Positions 1 to 7,490 of a stretch of DNA of 64,000 bases are shown in pieces. The stretch spans positions 1-64,000 of the forward strand of contig NKIM01000008.1 in assembly GCA_002255955.1 (NCBI GenBank), given 5' to 3'. The position numbers and the translations under genes were made by a program. Each line of letters opens with the position of its first letter. Within the stretch, counting starts at the first letter, position 1. The notes below the pieces were generated by a model that was not told the origin of the DNA, did not search any database, and worked only from the letters and a program-made list of their open reading frames with translations. This DNA comes from Burkholderiales bacterium PBB2 (lineage in GTDB: Bacteria; Pseudomonadota; Gammaproteobacteria; Burkholderiales; Burkholderiaceae_C).

Positions 1-303
1 GCCGAGAGCCAGTTCGCCGCTTGGGCGCCGCCCGCCCCACCGCCGCCGCCGCCGGCCCCGCCGCCACCGCCCCCGGCCGAGCCGGTGGCGCCGCCGTTTC
101 CTTACCAATTGATCGGCCGCCTGGTCGAGGCCGAGGGCGCCGTGGCCCTGCTGTCCAGCCCGGCCAAGACCTTGGCCGTCAAGACCGGCGAGGTGATCGA
201 CGGCCAGTGGCGCGTCGATCAAATCCATGAACGCGGGCTGAACCTGACCTGGCTGCCCGCCAAGCTCACGCAGAGCGTCAACTTCCGAGCCGCAACCCCA
301 TGA
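1..303 (+). CDS. GspC/PilP-like secretion protein, C-terminal part (5' end outside window)
   Basis: The reading frame is open from the first base and stops at 301-303. The visible part starts with a long proline/alanine-rich linker (about residues 8-32) and then a compact domain of about 65 residues (from YQLIGRLVEAEG to SVNF). A Pro-rich linker followed by a small beta-rich domain is the layout of GspC HR domains and PilP, the inner-membrane clamp proteins that contact the secretin. The stop overlaps the start of the secretin gene (ATGA at 300-303), so the two are translationally coupled. That neighbour is the main support for the role. In some betaproteobacterial annotations I recall the equivalent gene being labelled 'secretion system X translation initiation factor'. 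The N-terminal membrane anchor cannot be checked here. Confidence 0.6.
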   Translation, partial: AESQFAAWAPPAPPPPPPAPPPPPPAEPVAPPFPYQLIGRLVEAEGAVALLSSPAKTLAVKTGEVIDGQWRVDQIHERGLNLTWLPAKLTQSVNFRAATP

Positions 304-2552
304 AGCTGCAAGTCTCCACCTCTTCTCTGCCGTCCACGCGCCGCGCGTGGCCGCAGCCCGGGGCTTTGGCCCTGGCTGTGGTGCTGGCGCTGGCCGGTTG
401 CGCCCACCCGGCCCTGCGCGAAGCCGACGAGCTCAGCCGTGCCAACCAGCTGAACCAGGCCTATGCCGTGCTCGACGCTGCGGCGCAGAAAGAGCCGCAG
501 GACCATGCCTTGCGCGCTGCCCAGATCCGCGTGCGCACCCAGCTGAGCAACCGCCTGCTGATGCAGATCGAAGGCGCGCGCGCGAGCAGCCGCTGGGCCG
601 AGGCGCAGGCGGCCATGCAAAGCCTGCGCGAGATCGACCCCAAGCACCCCCGCCTGGCCTTCTTCGAGAGCGAGCTGCAACGCGGCCAGAAGCAGGAAGC
701 CACACTGCTGACCGCGCGCAGCCTGCTGCGCGAGGGCAAGCTGGAGCGGGTGGAGGCGCTGGCGCGCGACATCTTGTCTGAATCGCCTCAGCACCCCGGC
801 GCCCGCCAGCTGCTCAGCCAGGTCGCCCAGGCGCGCCCGCTCGAACAGCAGGGCAGCCTGGAGCTGGGCCCAGCCTTCCAGAAGCCGGTGACGCTGGAGT
901 TCCGTGACGCGCCCTTGCGCCAGGTCTTCGAGGCGCTCTCGCGCAGTTCCAACATCAACTTTGTGTTCGACAAGGACGTGCGCTCGGACACCCGCATCAC
1001 CATCTTCCTGCGCAATGTGACTCTGGACGAAGCCATGCGCGTGGTGCTCAACACCCAGCAGCTGGACCGCAAACTGCTCAACGACAGCTCGGTGCTGATC
1101 TTCCCCAACACCAGCGCCAAGCAGCGCGAGCATCAGGAACTCATCACCCGCACGCTCTACCTGGCTAACGCCGATGTCAAGCAGGTGCAAGCCATGGTGC
1201 GCACCATCGCCAAGGTGCGCGACATCCATGTCGACGAGCGCCTGAACCTGATGGTGGTGCGTGACACGCCCGAGGTGCTGCGCCTGGTCGAGCGCCTGAT
1301 CGCCTCGGTCGATCTGCCCGAGCCCGAGGTCATGCTCGATGTCGAGGTGATGGAGCTGGCCACCGACCGCGTCGACGAGTTGGGCCTCAAATGGCCCGAG
1401 CAGCTCAGCTTCGGCCTGCCCGCAGTGGGCGGTGGCCTGGCCACCGGCCAGGTGCCGATCGGCCAGCGCGATGAGTTCCGTGGCTTTGTCGCCAACCCCG
1501 GCGTGGTGGCCAATCTGCGCGGCAGCAGCGGCAATGTCAACCTGCTGGCCAATCCGAAGATCCGCGTGCGCAACCGCGAAAAGGCCAAGGTCCACATCGG
1601 CCAGAAGCTGCCGGTCTTCACCACCACCACCAACTTCACCGGTCAGACCTCGGTGGCGGCGTCCGTGTCCTATCTGGACATCGGCCTCAAGCTCGATGTC
1701 GAGCCCACCATCCAGCTCGACAACGATGTGGTCATCAAGGTCGGCCTGGAGGTCAGCAATCTGATCCGCCAGGTCACCGGCCCGGGCGGCACCACGGCCT
1801 ACGAGATCGGCCAGCGCACCACCTCCACCACCTTGCGCCTGAACGATGGCGAAACCCAGGTGCTGGCCGGCCTGATCAACGACGAAGACCGCCGCACCGC
1901 CAGCGGCATCCCGGGGCTCTCGGGCATCCCGGTGCTGGGCAGCCTGTTCGGCTCGCGCAATGACACGCGCGCCAAGACCGAGGTGGTGCTCCTGATCACG
2001 CCGCGCATCGTGCGCAATCTGGCCCTGCCCGAGGCCAGCCTGACGCGCACACCGGGCGGCACCGATGCCTCGCCGGGCGCATTCAGCGGCTTGCTGCGCC
2101 CCAATGCCAAGGTGGGTGTGGGTCCCAGCGGTGGTGGCGGCGCCGCACCCGCCGCGCTGGCCGCGCCGCGCGATGTGCAGGCCGCGCCCGCTGCGCCGGC
2201 CGCCGCGCCGGCATCCGAGGCCACGGTGCGGCTGGAGGTGACGCCCCAGGTCACGCCGGGTGGCACCATCTCGGTGACGCTGCGCAACGAATCGGGCCTC
2301 AGCATCCGCGGCGAGGTCGAGTACGACGCCAATCTGCTGCAGTCCATGCAGGGTGGCACCACCCCGGGCCGCCTGCCGGTGGAGCTCCCCGCGCGCGGCG
2401 ACAAAGTGTTCGTGATGCGCGCCCTGCCTGCCTCGACCGGCAAGGTCACCTCCATCGAGCTGGGCAGCGTGCAAGCCACCGGCCCGAACGGCGAGAGCAG
2501 CTCGGTGCGCCTGGAAGGCTCGGGCCTGGTGACCGTGGAGGCGGCTCGCTGA
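300..2552 (+). CDS. Secretin (GspD/PilQ/MshL-like) with TPR-like N-terminus and cohesin-like C-terminus
   Basis: This is an outer-membrane secretin, the gated ring through which a type II or type IV pilus-like system exports its substrate or filament. A lipoprotein signal ends at LAGC (Cys34), so the protein probably pilots itself to the outer membrane. Residues about 38-165 form a TPR-like helical region. An STN/N0-type domain follows at about 195-265 (VTLEFRDAPLRQVFEALS). The secretin core lies at about 405-575, with NLLANPKIRVRNREKAKVHIG, LNDGETQVLAGLI and the conserved GIPGLSGIPVLGSLFG. After an Ala/Pro linker, residues about 640-745 look like a cohesin-type beta domain (VTPGGTISVTLRNESG). 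The gene overlaps its upstream neighbour by four bases and is followed by three pseudopilin genes, so this is one operon. At 750 aa it is long because of the added N- and C-terminal modules. Confidence 0.93.
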   Translation: MKLQVSTSSLPSTRRAWPQPGALALAVVLALAGCAHPALREADELSRANQLNQAYAVLDAAAQKEPQDHALRAAQIRVRTQLSNRLLMQIEGARASSRWAEAQAAMQSLREIDPKHPRLAFFESELQRGQKQEATLLTARSLLREGKLERVEALARDILSESPQHPGARQLLSQVAQARPLEQQGSLELGPAFQKPVTLEFRDAPLRQVFEALSRSSNINFVFDKDVRSDTRITIFLRNVTLDEAMRVVLNTQQLDRKLLNDSSVLIFPNTSAKQREHQELITRTLYLANADVKQVQAMVRTIAKVRDIHVDERLNLMVVRDTPEVLRLVERLIASVDLPEPEVMLDVEVMELATDRVDELGLKWPEQLSFGLPAVGGGLATGQVPIGQRDEFRGFVANPGVVANLRGSSGNVNLLANPKIRVRNREKAKVHIGQKLPVFTTTTNFTGQTSVAASVSYLDIGLKLDVEPTIQLDNDVVIKVGLEVSNLIRQVTGPGGTTAYEIGQRTTSTTLRLNDGETQVLAGLINDEDRRTASGIPGLSGIPVLGSLFGSRNDTRAKTEVVLLITPRIVRNLALPEASLTRTPGGTDASPGAFSGLLRPNAKVGVGPSGGGGAAPAALAAPRDVQAAPAAPAAAPASEATVRLEVTPQVTPGGTISVTLRNESGLSIRGEVEYDANLLQSMQGGTTPGRLPVELPARGDKVFVMRALPASTGKVTSIELGSVQATGPNGESSSVRLEGSGLVTVEAAR

Positions 2553-2596
2553 GCGCGCCCGACCACCCTGTCTGAGCGCCCGCTGTGAACGCCGCC

Positions 2597-3076
2597 ATGC
2601 CCAAGACACCGCTCCGACGTGGCGTCACCTTGATCGAGATGTTGGTGGTGCTGGCCATGCTGGCCGTGCTGGCCACGGCGGCGCGGCCGCTGCTGGAGAT
2701 GTCGGTGCAGCGCGCGCGCGAGCATGAGCTGCGCTCGGGCCTGCGCCAGCTGCGCGGCGCACTCGACGCCTACAAGAAGGCGGTCGAGGGCGGGCAGATC
2801 CGCAGCAGCCCCGAGGACAGCGGCTATCCGCCCGATCTGGAGTCTCTGGTCAAGGGCGTGGTCGATGTCAAGACGCCCGACAGCCGCAAGCTCTACTTTT
2901 TGCGCCGCCTGCCGCGCGACCCCTTTGCCGACCCGGCCCTGCCGGCCGCCGACACCTGGGGCCTGCGTGCGGCCGACAGCCCGCCCGACGAGCCGCGCTC
3001 GGGCAAGGATGTGTTCGATGTCTATTCCCGCTCCGACCGTCGCGCGCTCGACGGCACGCGCTTGCGTGATTGGTGA
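2597..3076 (+). CDS. Type II secretion-like pseudopilin (GspG/PulG-like) 1
   Basis: The N-terminus MPKTPLRRG followed by VTLIEMLVVLAMLAVL is a class III prepilin signal. Peptidase cleavage would fall after Gly9, leaving Glu at mature position 5 and a hydrophobic helix that packs in the filament core. The C-terminal half has GspG-like landmarks: PPDLESLVKG, LPRDPF and a closing DVYSRSD...DG...W. A GTG at 2585 would add four residues, but the ATG at 2597 gives a leader of normal length. Neither start has a strong ribosome binding site. The gene lies just downstream of the secretin and is the first of three pseudopilins in a row. Confidence 0.87.
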   Translation: MPKTPLRRGVTLIEMLVVLAMLAVLATAARPLLEMSVQRAREHELRSGLRQLRGALDAYKKAVEGGQIRSSPEDSGYPPDLESLVKGVVDVKTPDSRKLYFLRRLPRDPFADPALPAADTWGLRAADSPPDEPRSGKDVFDVYSRSDRRALDGTRLRDW

Positions 3077-3085
3077 GTCCGTGCC

Positions 3086-3475
3086 ATGAAGCCCTTGCAC
3101 CGTCCCCGTGGTTTCACCCTGATCGAGCTGATCGTGGTCATGGCCATCGTCGCCCTGCTGGCCTCCATCGCAGCACCGCGTTACTTCAACAGCCTGCAGA
3201 AGTCGCGCGAGACGGCGCTGCGAAGCTCGCTCAATGTCATGCGCGATGCCATCGACCAGTTTGCCGCCGACAAAGGGCGTTATCCCGATTCGCTGGAAGA
3301 GCTCGCCACGGCGCGCTACATCCGCGAGATCCCCGAAGACCCGCTGACCGGCAGCCGCGAGGCCTGGGTCAGCCTGCCGCCGCCGGGCGATATGCAGGCC
3401 AATGGCCAGCTCTACGATGTGCGCAGTGGCGCCGCTGGCCGGGCCAGCGATGGCCGGCTGTTTGCCGATTGGTGA
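3086..3475 (+). CDS. Type II secretion-like pseudopilin (GspG/PulG-like) 2
   Basis: The protein starts MKPLHRPRG then FTLIELIVVMAIVALLA, a textbook prepilin leader with cleavage after Gly9 and Glu5 retained. The body (GRYPDSLEELATARYIREIP, EDPLTGS, then YDVRSGA...DGRLFADW) matches the major pseudopilin GspG/PulG family. It has the shortest and most canonical sequence of the three, at 129 aa. It is probably the main filament subunit of the system, although the preceding gene is also GspG-like. It starts ten bases after the previous stop, in the same operon. Confidence 0.9.
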   Translation: MKPLHRPRGFTLIELIVVMAIVALLASIAAPRYFNSLQKSRETALRSSLNVMRDAIDQFAADKGRYPDSLEELATARYIREIPEDPLTGSREAWVSLPPPGDMQANGQLYDVRSGAAGRASDGRLFADW

Positions 3476-3506
3476 ACCGGGTGGCTGGCTGGGAGGGCTT
3501 TTGCTG

Positions 3507-4037
3507 ATGCGTCGCCTCGCTCGCCAGCGCGCCTCGCGCGGCTTCACTTACCTGGGCCTGCTGTTCTTCGTGGCGCTGACGGCGGCGGCCCTGGCCGCGC
3601 TCGGTCAGGCCTGGAGCACGGCGGCGCAGCGTGAGCGTGAGCGCGAGCTGCAGTTCCGCGGCGAGGAGATCGCTCGTGCCATCCAGAGCTATCTCAAGGT
3701 CACAGGCGGCAACTCGGCCCAGTACCCGCGCACATTGGAAGAGTTGCTGGTGGACCGGCGTGGCGTCAAGCCGCGCCACCACCTGCGCCGGGCCTATGTG
3801 GACCCCTTCACCGGCAAGGCCGATTGGGTGCTGGTGCCCGAGCCGGGCCAGCCCGAGCGCTTCAGCGCCGTGCACAGCCGCTCGGAGCGAGGCCTGCTGC
3901 GCGAAAGCCGGCCCGATGGTCTGCCCCTGGCCAAGGCCAGCGACTGGGTCTTCCGCGCCCGCCCTGAGGGCGCGGCCACGCCCGATCCCGCAGCCAGCGA
4001 GCCCATGCTGGACAACAACAGCCTGCCCCTGCGCTGA
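3507..4037 (+). CDS. Minor pseudopilin-like protein lacking Glu5
   Basis: Taking the ATG at 3507, the protein starts MRRLARQRASRG then FTYLGLLFFVALTAAALAAL. This is a prepilin-type leader and helix, but with Gly instead of Glu at mature position 5. Loss of Glu5 is known for the tip minor pseudopilin GspK/XcpX, so this subunit may also sit at the filament tip; that is inference. The rest (GNSAQYPRTLEELLVDRRG, RRAYVDPFTGKADWVLV) resembles GspG-like minor pseudopilins rather than GspK, and the tail is rich in Ala/Pro. The frame is open upstream to about 3402, but the leader fits only this start. It is the last gene of the secretion operon and converges on the lipoprotein gene at 4071. Confidence 0.78.
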   Translation: MRRLARQRASRGFTYLGLLFFVALTAAALAALGQAWSTAAQRERERELQFRGEEIARAIQSYLKVTGGNSAQYPRTLEELLVDRRGVKPRHHLRRAYVDPFTGKADWVLVPEPGQPERFSAVHSRSERGLLRESRPDGLPLAKASDWVFRARPEGAATPDPAASEPMLDNNSLPLR

Positions 4038-4070
4038 GCGCCGAGCGCTGCAACCCGCTGCGCCCATCGT

Positions 4071-4547
4071 TCACATGGCCGAGGCTCCGGCCGCCGGGCG
4101 CGGCCGCAGTGCGCAGCGCCCGGCCTGGCAGCGCGCGCCCGGGTCAGGTTCGATCGCGCAGTTGGACATCATGCCGCCCTGGCTTTGCTCGGCCCGGCGC
4201 GCCGCGGCCTGTTGATCGGCCAGGGCCTGGAGCTTCTTGCCATCGCCGTTGTGCTGACTGGACCAGGCGCGGTAGCCCTCGGGGCCACCGCAGGCCTTGG
4301 CGCCCACGGCCAGGCTGTGGCATTGGGCATCGCTGCTGCAGCGCGCCTCGCCGATCTCGGCCTCCAGCGATTTCAGGAGGCGCAGGCTTTCAGGTGTGTT
4401 GGCGGCCTTGTTGCTGGCGGTGTGGCTGGCGGGGGCGCTGCTGCAAGCGCCGGCCAGCAGCGCCAGGGGCAGGGCGATCAGCAGGGTCAGTTGCCGGGCG
4501 CGCGGCCGGCTTGAGGAGAAGGGGGCGAAAGACAGGGGGTGTTTCAT
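4071..4547 (-). CDS. Putative lipoprotein, cysteine-rich C-terminal region
   Basis: The 158-residue product has an Arg-rich start, a hydrophobic stretch and a lipobox ending LLAGAC, so it is probably a lipid-anchored periplasmic or outer-membrane protein. The mature part holds several Cys residues (EARCSSDAQCHSLAVG, ACGG, SNCAIEPDPGARCQAGRC) that could form disulfides. The spacing of the SDAQC and GARCQAGRC motifs recalls small Cys-rich putative lipoproteins of proteobacteria, but I recognise no defined function. The start is the ATG at 4547; the frame is open further upstream, but only this Met gives a lipoprotein signal. It is transcribed divergently from the CAP-domain gene, 63 bases away. 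Confidence 0.72.
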   Translation of the reverse strand: MKHPLSFAPFSSSRPRARQLTLLIALPLALLAGACSSAPASHTASNKAANTPESLRLLKSLEAEIGEARCSSDAQCHSLAVGAKACGGPEGYRAWSSQHNGDGKKLQALADQQAAARRAEQSQGGMMSNCAIEPDPGARCQAGRCALRPRPAAGASAM

Positions 4548-4610
4548 CGCGGGCTCCGAGCTGAGGAGCTTCCAGCTTAGTCCTTCGAGGCGGCCCTGGG
4601 ATTGGGTAGG

Positions 4611-5189
4611 ATGCGCACGCCCATGAAACGCCCGTATTTTTTCTCCTCCCACGCACGCAGCGCCTGGCACTTGCTGGGGCGATTGAGCTTGGTTCTGCCT
4701 CTGGCGGGACTGGGCCTGGCGCTGGCCCAGGCGGCCGAAGCGGGGGCGGCGAAGTCCTGCCCCAGTGTGGCGGAGCTCCAGGCCGAGCTGGCGCGGCTCA
4801 ATGCCTTCCGTGCCCTGCCTCAGTCCTGCGGGGCCCACCGCGTGCCGGCTGCGCCGGCCCTGCGTTGGGATGCCCGGCTGGAGGCCTCGGCCCTGGCCTT
4901 TGCCAGCGAGCTTTCGCAGGGCGACCAGATCAGCCACTTCGGGTTCAAGGGCAGCAGCCTGCGCCAGCGCTTTCATCAAAGCGGCTATGTCATGCGCCGC
5001 GCCGGTGAAAACCTGGCCGCGGGCCAGGAGAGTCTGGACGAGGTGCTGGCCACCTGGACCCTGAGCGCCACGCACTGCGAAAACCTGATGCAGGCCGAGT
5101 TTATCGACGCCGGCCTGGCCTGTGTCGTCGGCCCAGGGCGTTATGACCGCTACTGGGTGCTGCACCTCGGCCGCCCGGTCGAACCTTAA
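4611..5189 (+). CDS. CAP-domain (SCP/PR1-like) secreted protein
   Basis: The product has an N-terminal signal peptide ending near LALAQAAEA and then one CAP (cysteine-rich secretory protein / PR-1) domain of about 140 residues. Landmarks are ALRWDARLEASALAFASELS, ISHFGFKGSSLRQRF, RRAGENLAAGQESLDEVLATW, the ATHCENLM segment that replaces the usual GHR-N-L-M, and the closing YDRYWVLHLGRP. Bacterial CAP proteins are secreted and mostly of unknown biochemical role. Possible starts are TTG 4602, ATG 4611 and ATG 4623; the GGTAGG just before 4611 sits at a usable, slightly long distance from 4623. The ends of the gene are sure to within four residues. The palindromic element at 5191 directly follows the stop. 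Confidence 0.85.
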   Translation: MRTPMKRPYFFSSHARSAWHLLGRLSLVLPLAGLGLALAQAAEAGAAKSCPSVAELQAELARLNAFRALPQSCGAHRVPAAPALRWDARLEASALAFASELSQGDQISHFGFKGSSLRQRFHQSGYVMRRAGENLAAGQESLDEVLATWTLSATHCENLMQAEFIDAGLACVVGPGRYDRYWVLHLGRPVEP

Positions 5190-5190
5190 T

Positions 5191-5329
5191 GGCTTGAGCG
5201 TTTCCTACTGCGCGGCTGCCATGCGTCGTTGGTCCGGTGCTCAGAATCCTCACGTACAGGAAGTACGTTCCGGTTCCTGTGCTCCGTCCGCCTCGCCTGA
5301 CAGCCGCTCGCGACGAAAACGCTCAAGCC
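5191..5329. repeat. Imperfect palindromic intergenic element bounded by 13-bp perfect inverted repeats
   Basis: The sequence GGCTTGAGCGTTT (5191-5203) reappears as its exact reverse complement at 5317-5329. Between them the sequence stays loosely palindromic: GCGGCTG pairs with CAGCCGC, a CGGTGCTCAG arm pairs imperfectly with CTGTGCTCCG, and the centre is ACGTAC-AGGAA-GTACGT. The unit begins one base after the stop of the CAP gene and ends 21 bases before the stop of the convergent response regulator. It therefore fills the gap between two convergent genes and could stop transcription from both sides. It could be a mobile or dispersed repeat (REP/BIME- or MITE-like). No coding sequence is evident inside it. 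Confidence 0.75.
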
Positions 5330-5350
5330 AAAGCTGGAGTGGGGTGAGGT

Positions 5351-6070
5351 TCAGATCCAACCCAAATCGATCGCGCGCAACACCGCCTGCGTGCGGTCGC
5401 GCACGCCCATCTTGGAGAAGATGGCCGAGCAGTGGTTCTTGATCACGCCTTCGCTATTGCCCAGCAGGGCGGCGATTTCGGTGTTGCTGCGGCCGCTGGC
5501 GACCAGGCGTAGCACCTGCAGTTCCTTTGGCGAGAGCGGGTCGGGCTGCTCGGTGGCCAGGAAGGCGCGTTCGGCCGTGCTGGCCGGGCGCTCCATGCGG
5601 GTGGTCAGTGAGGGGCGCAGGGCGGTGCCGCCCTCGGCCACATCGCGCAGGGCCTGCACCAGGGTGTCGGTGCTGATGGCCTTGAGCAGGAAGCCGCGGG
5701 CGCCGGCGCGCACGGCCTCGTCGAACACAGCCGCATCGTCAAAAGTGGTCAGCAGCACCACGGGGATGTTGAGCGCGCGCGCGGCCAGGGCGCGGATCAG
5801 GCCCAGGCCGTCCAGCCGCGGCATGCGCATGTCCGAGAGGATCAGATCCGGCGGCTCGCCGCCCAGGCGGGTGATCTGTTCCAGCGCGTCGGCCCCGTCG
5901 TTGGCTTCGCCAACGATCTGGATGTCCTCGTGCAGGGCCAGCAGGCCTTTGAGGCCGTCGCGCACCAGCTGCTGGTCTTCCACCAGCAGCAGGCGGATGC
6001 CGCGTGGGCTCGACCCGTCGGCGGCGCTGCCGGGCTTGAAGTGGGGGATGTTGTGGATGGGGTTGTTCAT
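5351..6070 (-). CDS. NarL/FixJ-family response regulator (REC + LuxR HTH)
   Basis: This is a DNA-binding response regulator. The receiver domain occupies about residues 25-140, with acidic pocket LLLVEDQQ, phospho-acceptor Asp80 in LSDMRMPRLDG, Thr108/109 and Lys130. The LuxR-type HTH lies at about 175-235 (PLSPKELQVLRLVASGRSNTEIAALLGNS). It follows the histidine kinase gene with an ATGA overlap (6067-6070), which supports the ATG at 6070 over a GTG at 6085. The pair forms a DesK/NarL-type two-component system. The regulon and signal cannot be read from the sequence. The short Pro/Gly-rich N-terminal extension before the receiver is a little unusual. Confidence 0.93.
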   Translation of the reverse strand: MNNPIHNIPHFKPGSAADGSSPRGIRLLLVEDQQLVRDGLKGLLALHEDIQIVGEANDGADALEQITRLGGEPPDLILSDMRMPRLDGLGLIRALAARALNIPVVLLTTFDDAAVFDEAVRAGARGFLLKAISTDTLVQALRDVAEGGTALRPSLTTRMERPASTAERAFLATEQPDPLSPKELQVLRLVASGRSNTEIAALLGNSEGVIKNHCSAIFSKMGVRDRTQAVLRAIDLGWI

Positions 6071-7413
6071 GCTGTCCTTGGACACCGCAATTCAATTCGG
6101 AAACCGGGCTGGCTGCGCTGCACCTCCATGCGCCCGCCCAGCTCGCTCATGCGCTCGGCCATGCCTTGCAGGCCATTGCCCGGCTTGAGGTGGGTGGCAC
6201 CCAGGCCGTTGTCGTCAATGCTGACGCGGACTTCCCCTTGTGGCAAGACGTCCGTGCCAAGGCTCGTGTCGTGCGACTCGATGGCCACTTCGATGCTCAC
6301 CCGCGAAGCGCGGGCGTGACGAACACTGTTGGTCACCGCCTCCTGCACGCAGCGCAGCAGGGCATGGGCCACGCGTGGGCTCAGGTCGCGAGCGCTGGGG
6401 GCGATGGTCAGTTCGATATGGGTGCTGGCGATGCCGTCAACCAGGGCTTGCAAGGCGGTGCTGAGGTCGATGCGCTGCGAGCTGCGCTGCTGGCTGACAG
6501 CCTGGCGCACATCGGCCAGCAGATTGGCCGCGCTCTGGCGCGCCTTGTCGACCGCCAGGGCGGCGCCCTCGCCATCGGCGCGCTGCAGCAGGGCGCTGCT
6601 CAACTGCAGCTGCAGGTTCAGCGCGGTCAGGTGGTGGCCGACCACATCGTGCAGTTCGCGCGCCATCAGGGTGCGCTCGTTGTAGCGCAGCTGCTCGGCC
6701 TGCAGCTGCTCGGCGCTCAGGCGCTCGGCCAGCATGGCTTGCAGCCAGCGGCGCTTTTCGGACTCAGCGGCGGCCATGCGGCCCAGGCCGAAGGCCATGC
6801 CATGCAGGGCCACCATGGCCATCAGCAGGCCCATATTGTCCAGCCAGTTGGGCACGCCGCTGCTGCCCGGCGTTACCACCTCGGCCAGCGGCAGCAGCCA
6901 GTTCATGGCCAGGTTGATGCCGATCTGGGCCAGAGCGAAGAGGAAGGCGGTGCGCGCGCGCAGCAAGACAGCGGCCAGGGCGGTGACCAGGAAGGGCAGG
7001 CCCGGCGTGACGGCGATGGCGAGCAGATCGATCATCACCAGGCGCAGCAGGGTATTCGGCGGCGGCTGGTCGGCGCGGCCTTCGCGGGCCAGGCGCCAGT
7101 AGCCCCAGGCGAACAGCAGCACCAGGCTGAAGCAGCCGATCAGGAGGATGGGATCGTTGCTGCTGCCGCCCCATCGCAGATAGAGCGCGGGCACGGCGCC
7201 GTCGTAGGCATCGGTGCGGTAGCCCAGCAGGCCGGCGATGGCCGCGGCCAGCTCCAGCAGGCAGATTGACAGGGCGGCCACCCGCAGCACCACATTGGGT
7301 TGCGCCACGCGGGCCAGGATGCGGTCCAGTTGCTGGTCCAGCAAGCGCAGCGGAGAGGGGTTCAGCGGATTCTGCAAGGGGGCACTTTGTTCAGCGAGTG
7401 TGCAGGGTGCCAC
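6067..7413 (-). CDS. DesK/NarX-type membrane sensor histidine kinase (HisKA_3)
   Basis: This is the sensor kinase partner of the response regulator encoded just downstream. Residues about 40-210 contain five or six hydrophobic segments that form the membrane sensor; no PAS or HAMP domain is obvious. A coiled linker leads to the HisKA_3 dimerisation domain with the phospho-accepting His255 in ARELHDVVGHHLTALNLQ. The HATPase_c domain follows at about 345-445, with N-box CVQEAVTNSVRHA and G-boxes DDNGLG and GNGLQGM. The start shown is the GTG at 7413; the first 40 residues carry no recognisable motif, so a start further in is possible. The signal is unknown, although a polytopic membrane sensor often responds to membrane or cell-envelope state. 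Confidence 0.9.
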   Translation of the reverse strand: MAPCTLAEQSAPLQNPLNPSPLRLLDQQLDRILARVAQPNVVLRVAALSICLLELAAAIAGLLGYRTDAYDGAVPALYLRWGGSSNDPILLIGCFSLVLLFAWGYWRLAREGRADQPPPNTLLRLVMIDLLAIAVTPGLPFLVTALAAVLLRARTAFLFALAQIGINLAMNWLLPLAEVVTPGSSGVPNWLDNMGLLMAMVALHGMAFGLGRMAAAESEKRRWLQAMLAERLSAEQLQAEQLRYNERTLMARELHDVVGHHLTALNLQLQLSSALLQRADGEGAALAVDKARQSAANLLADVRQAVSQQRSSQRIDLSTALQALVDGIASTHIELTIAPSARDLSPRVAHALLRCVQEAVTNSVRHARASRVSIEVAIESHDTSLGTDVLPQGEVRVSIDDNGLGATHLKPGNGLQGMAERMSELGGRMEVQRSQPGFRIELRCPRTA

Positions 7414-7490
7414 AGCGGCATCGCTTCTGGCATGTGTGTTTGGTCATGCAGCCGCCCTCGGGCACCGAAGCAGGGGGCGGGACCGGCGCT

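Noticed and set aside
219-2609. Nearly 800-codon open frame antisense to the secretin gene
   Set aside because: It mirrors the secretin gene. The product is rich in Ala, Gly, Gln and His and has no domain.
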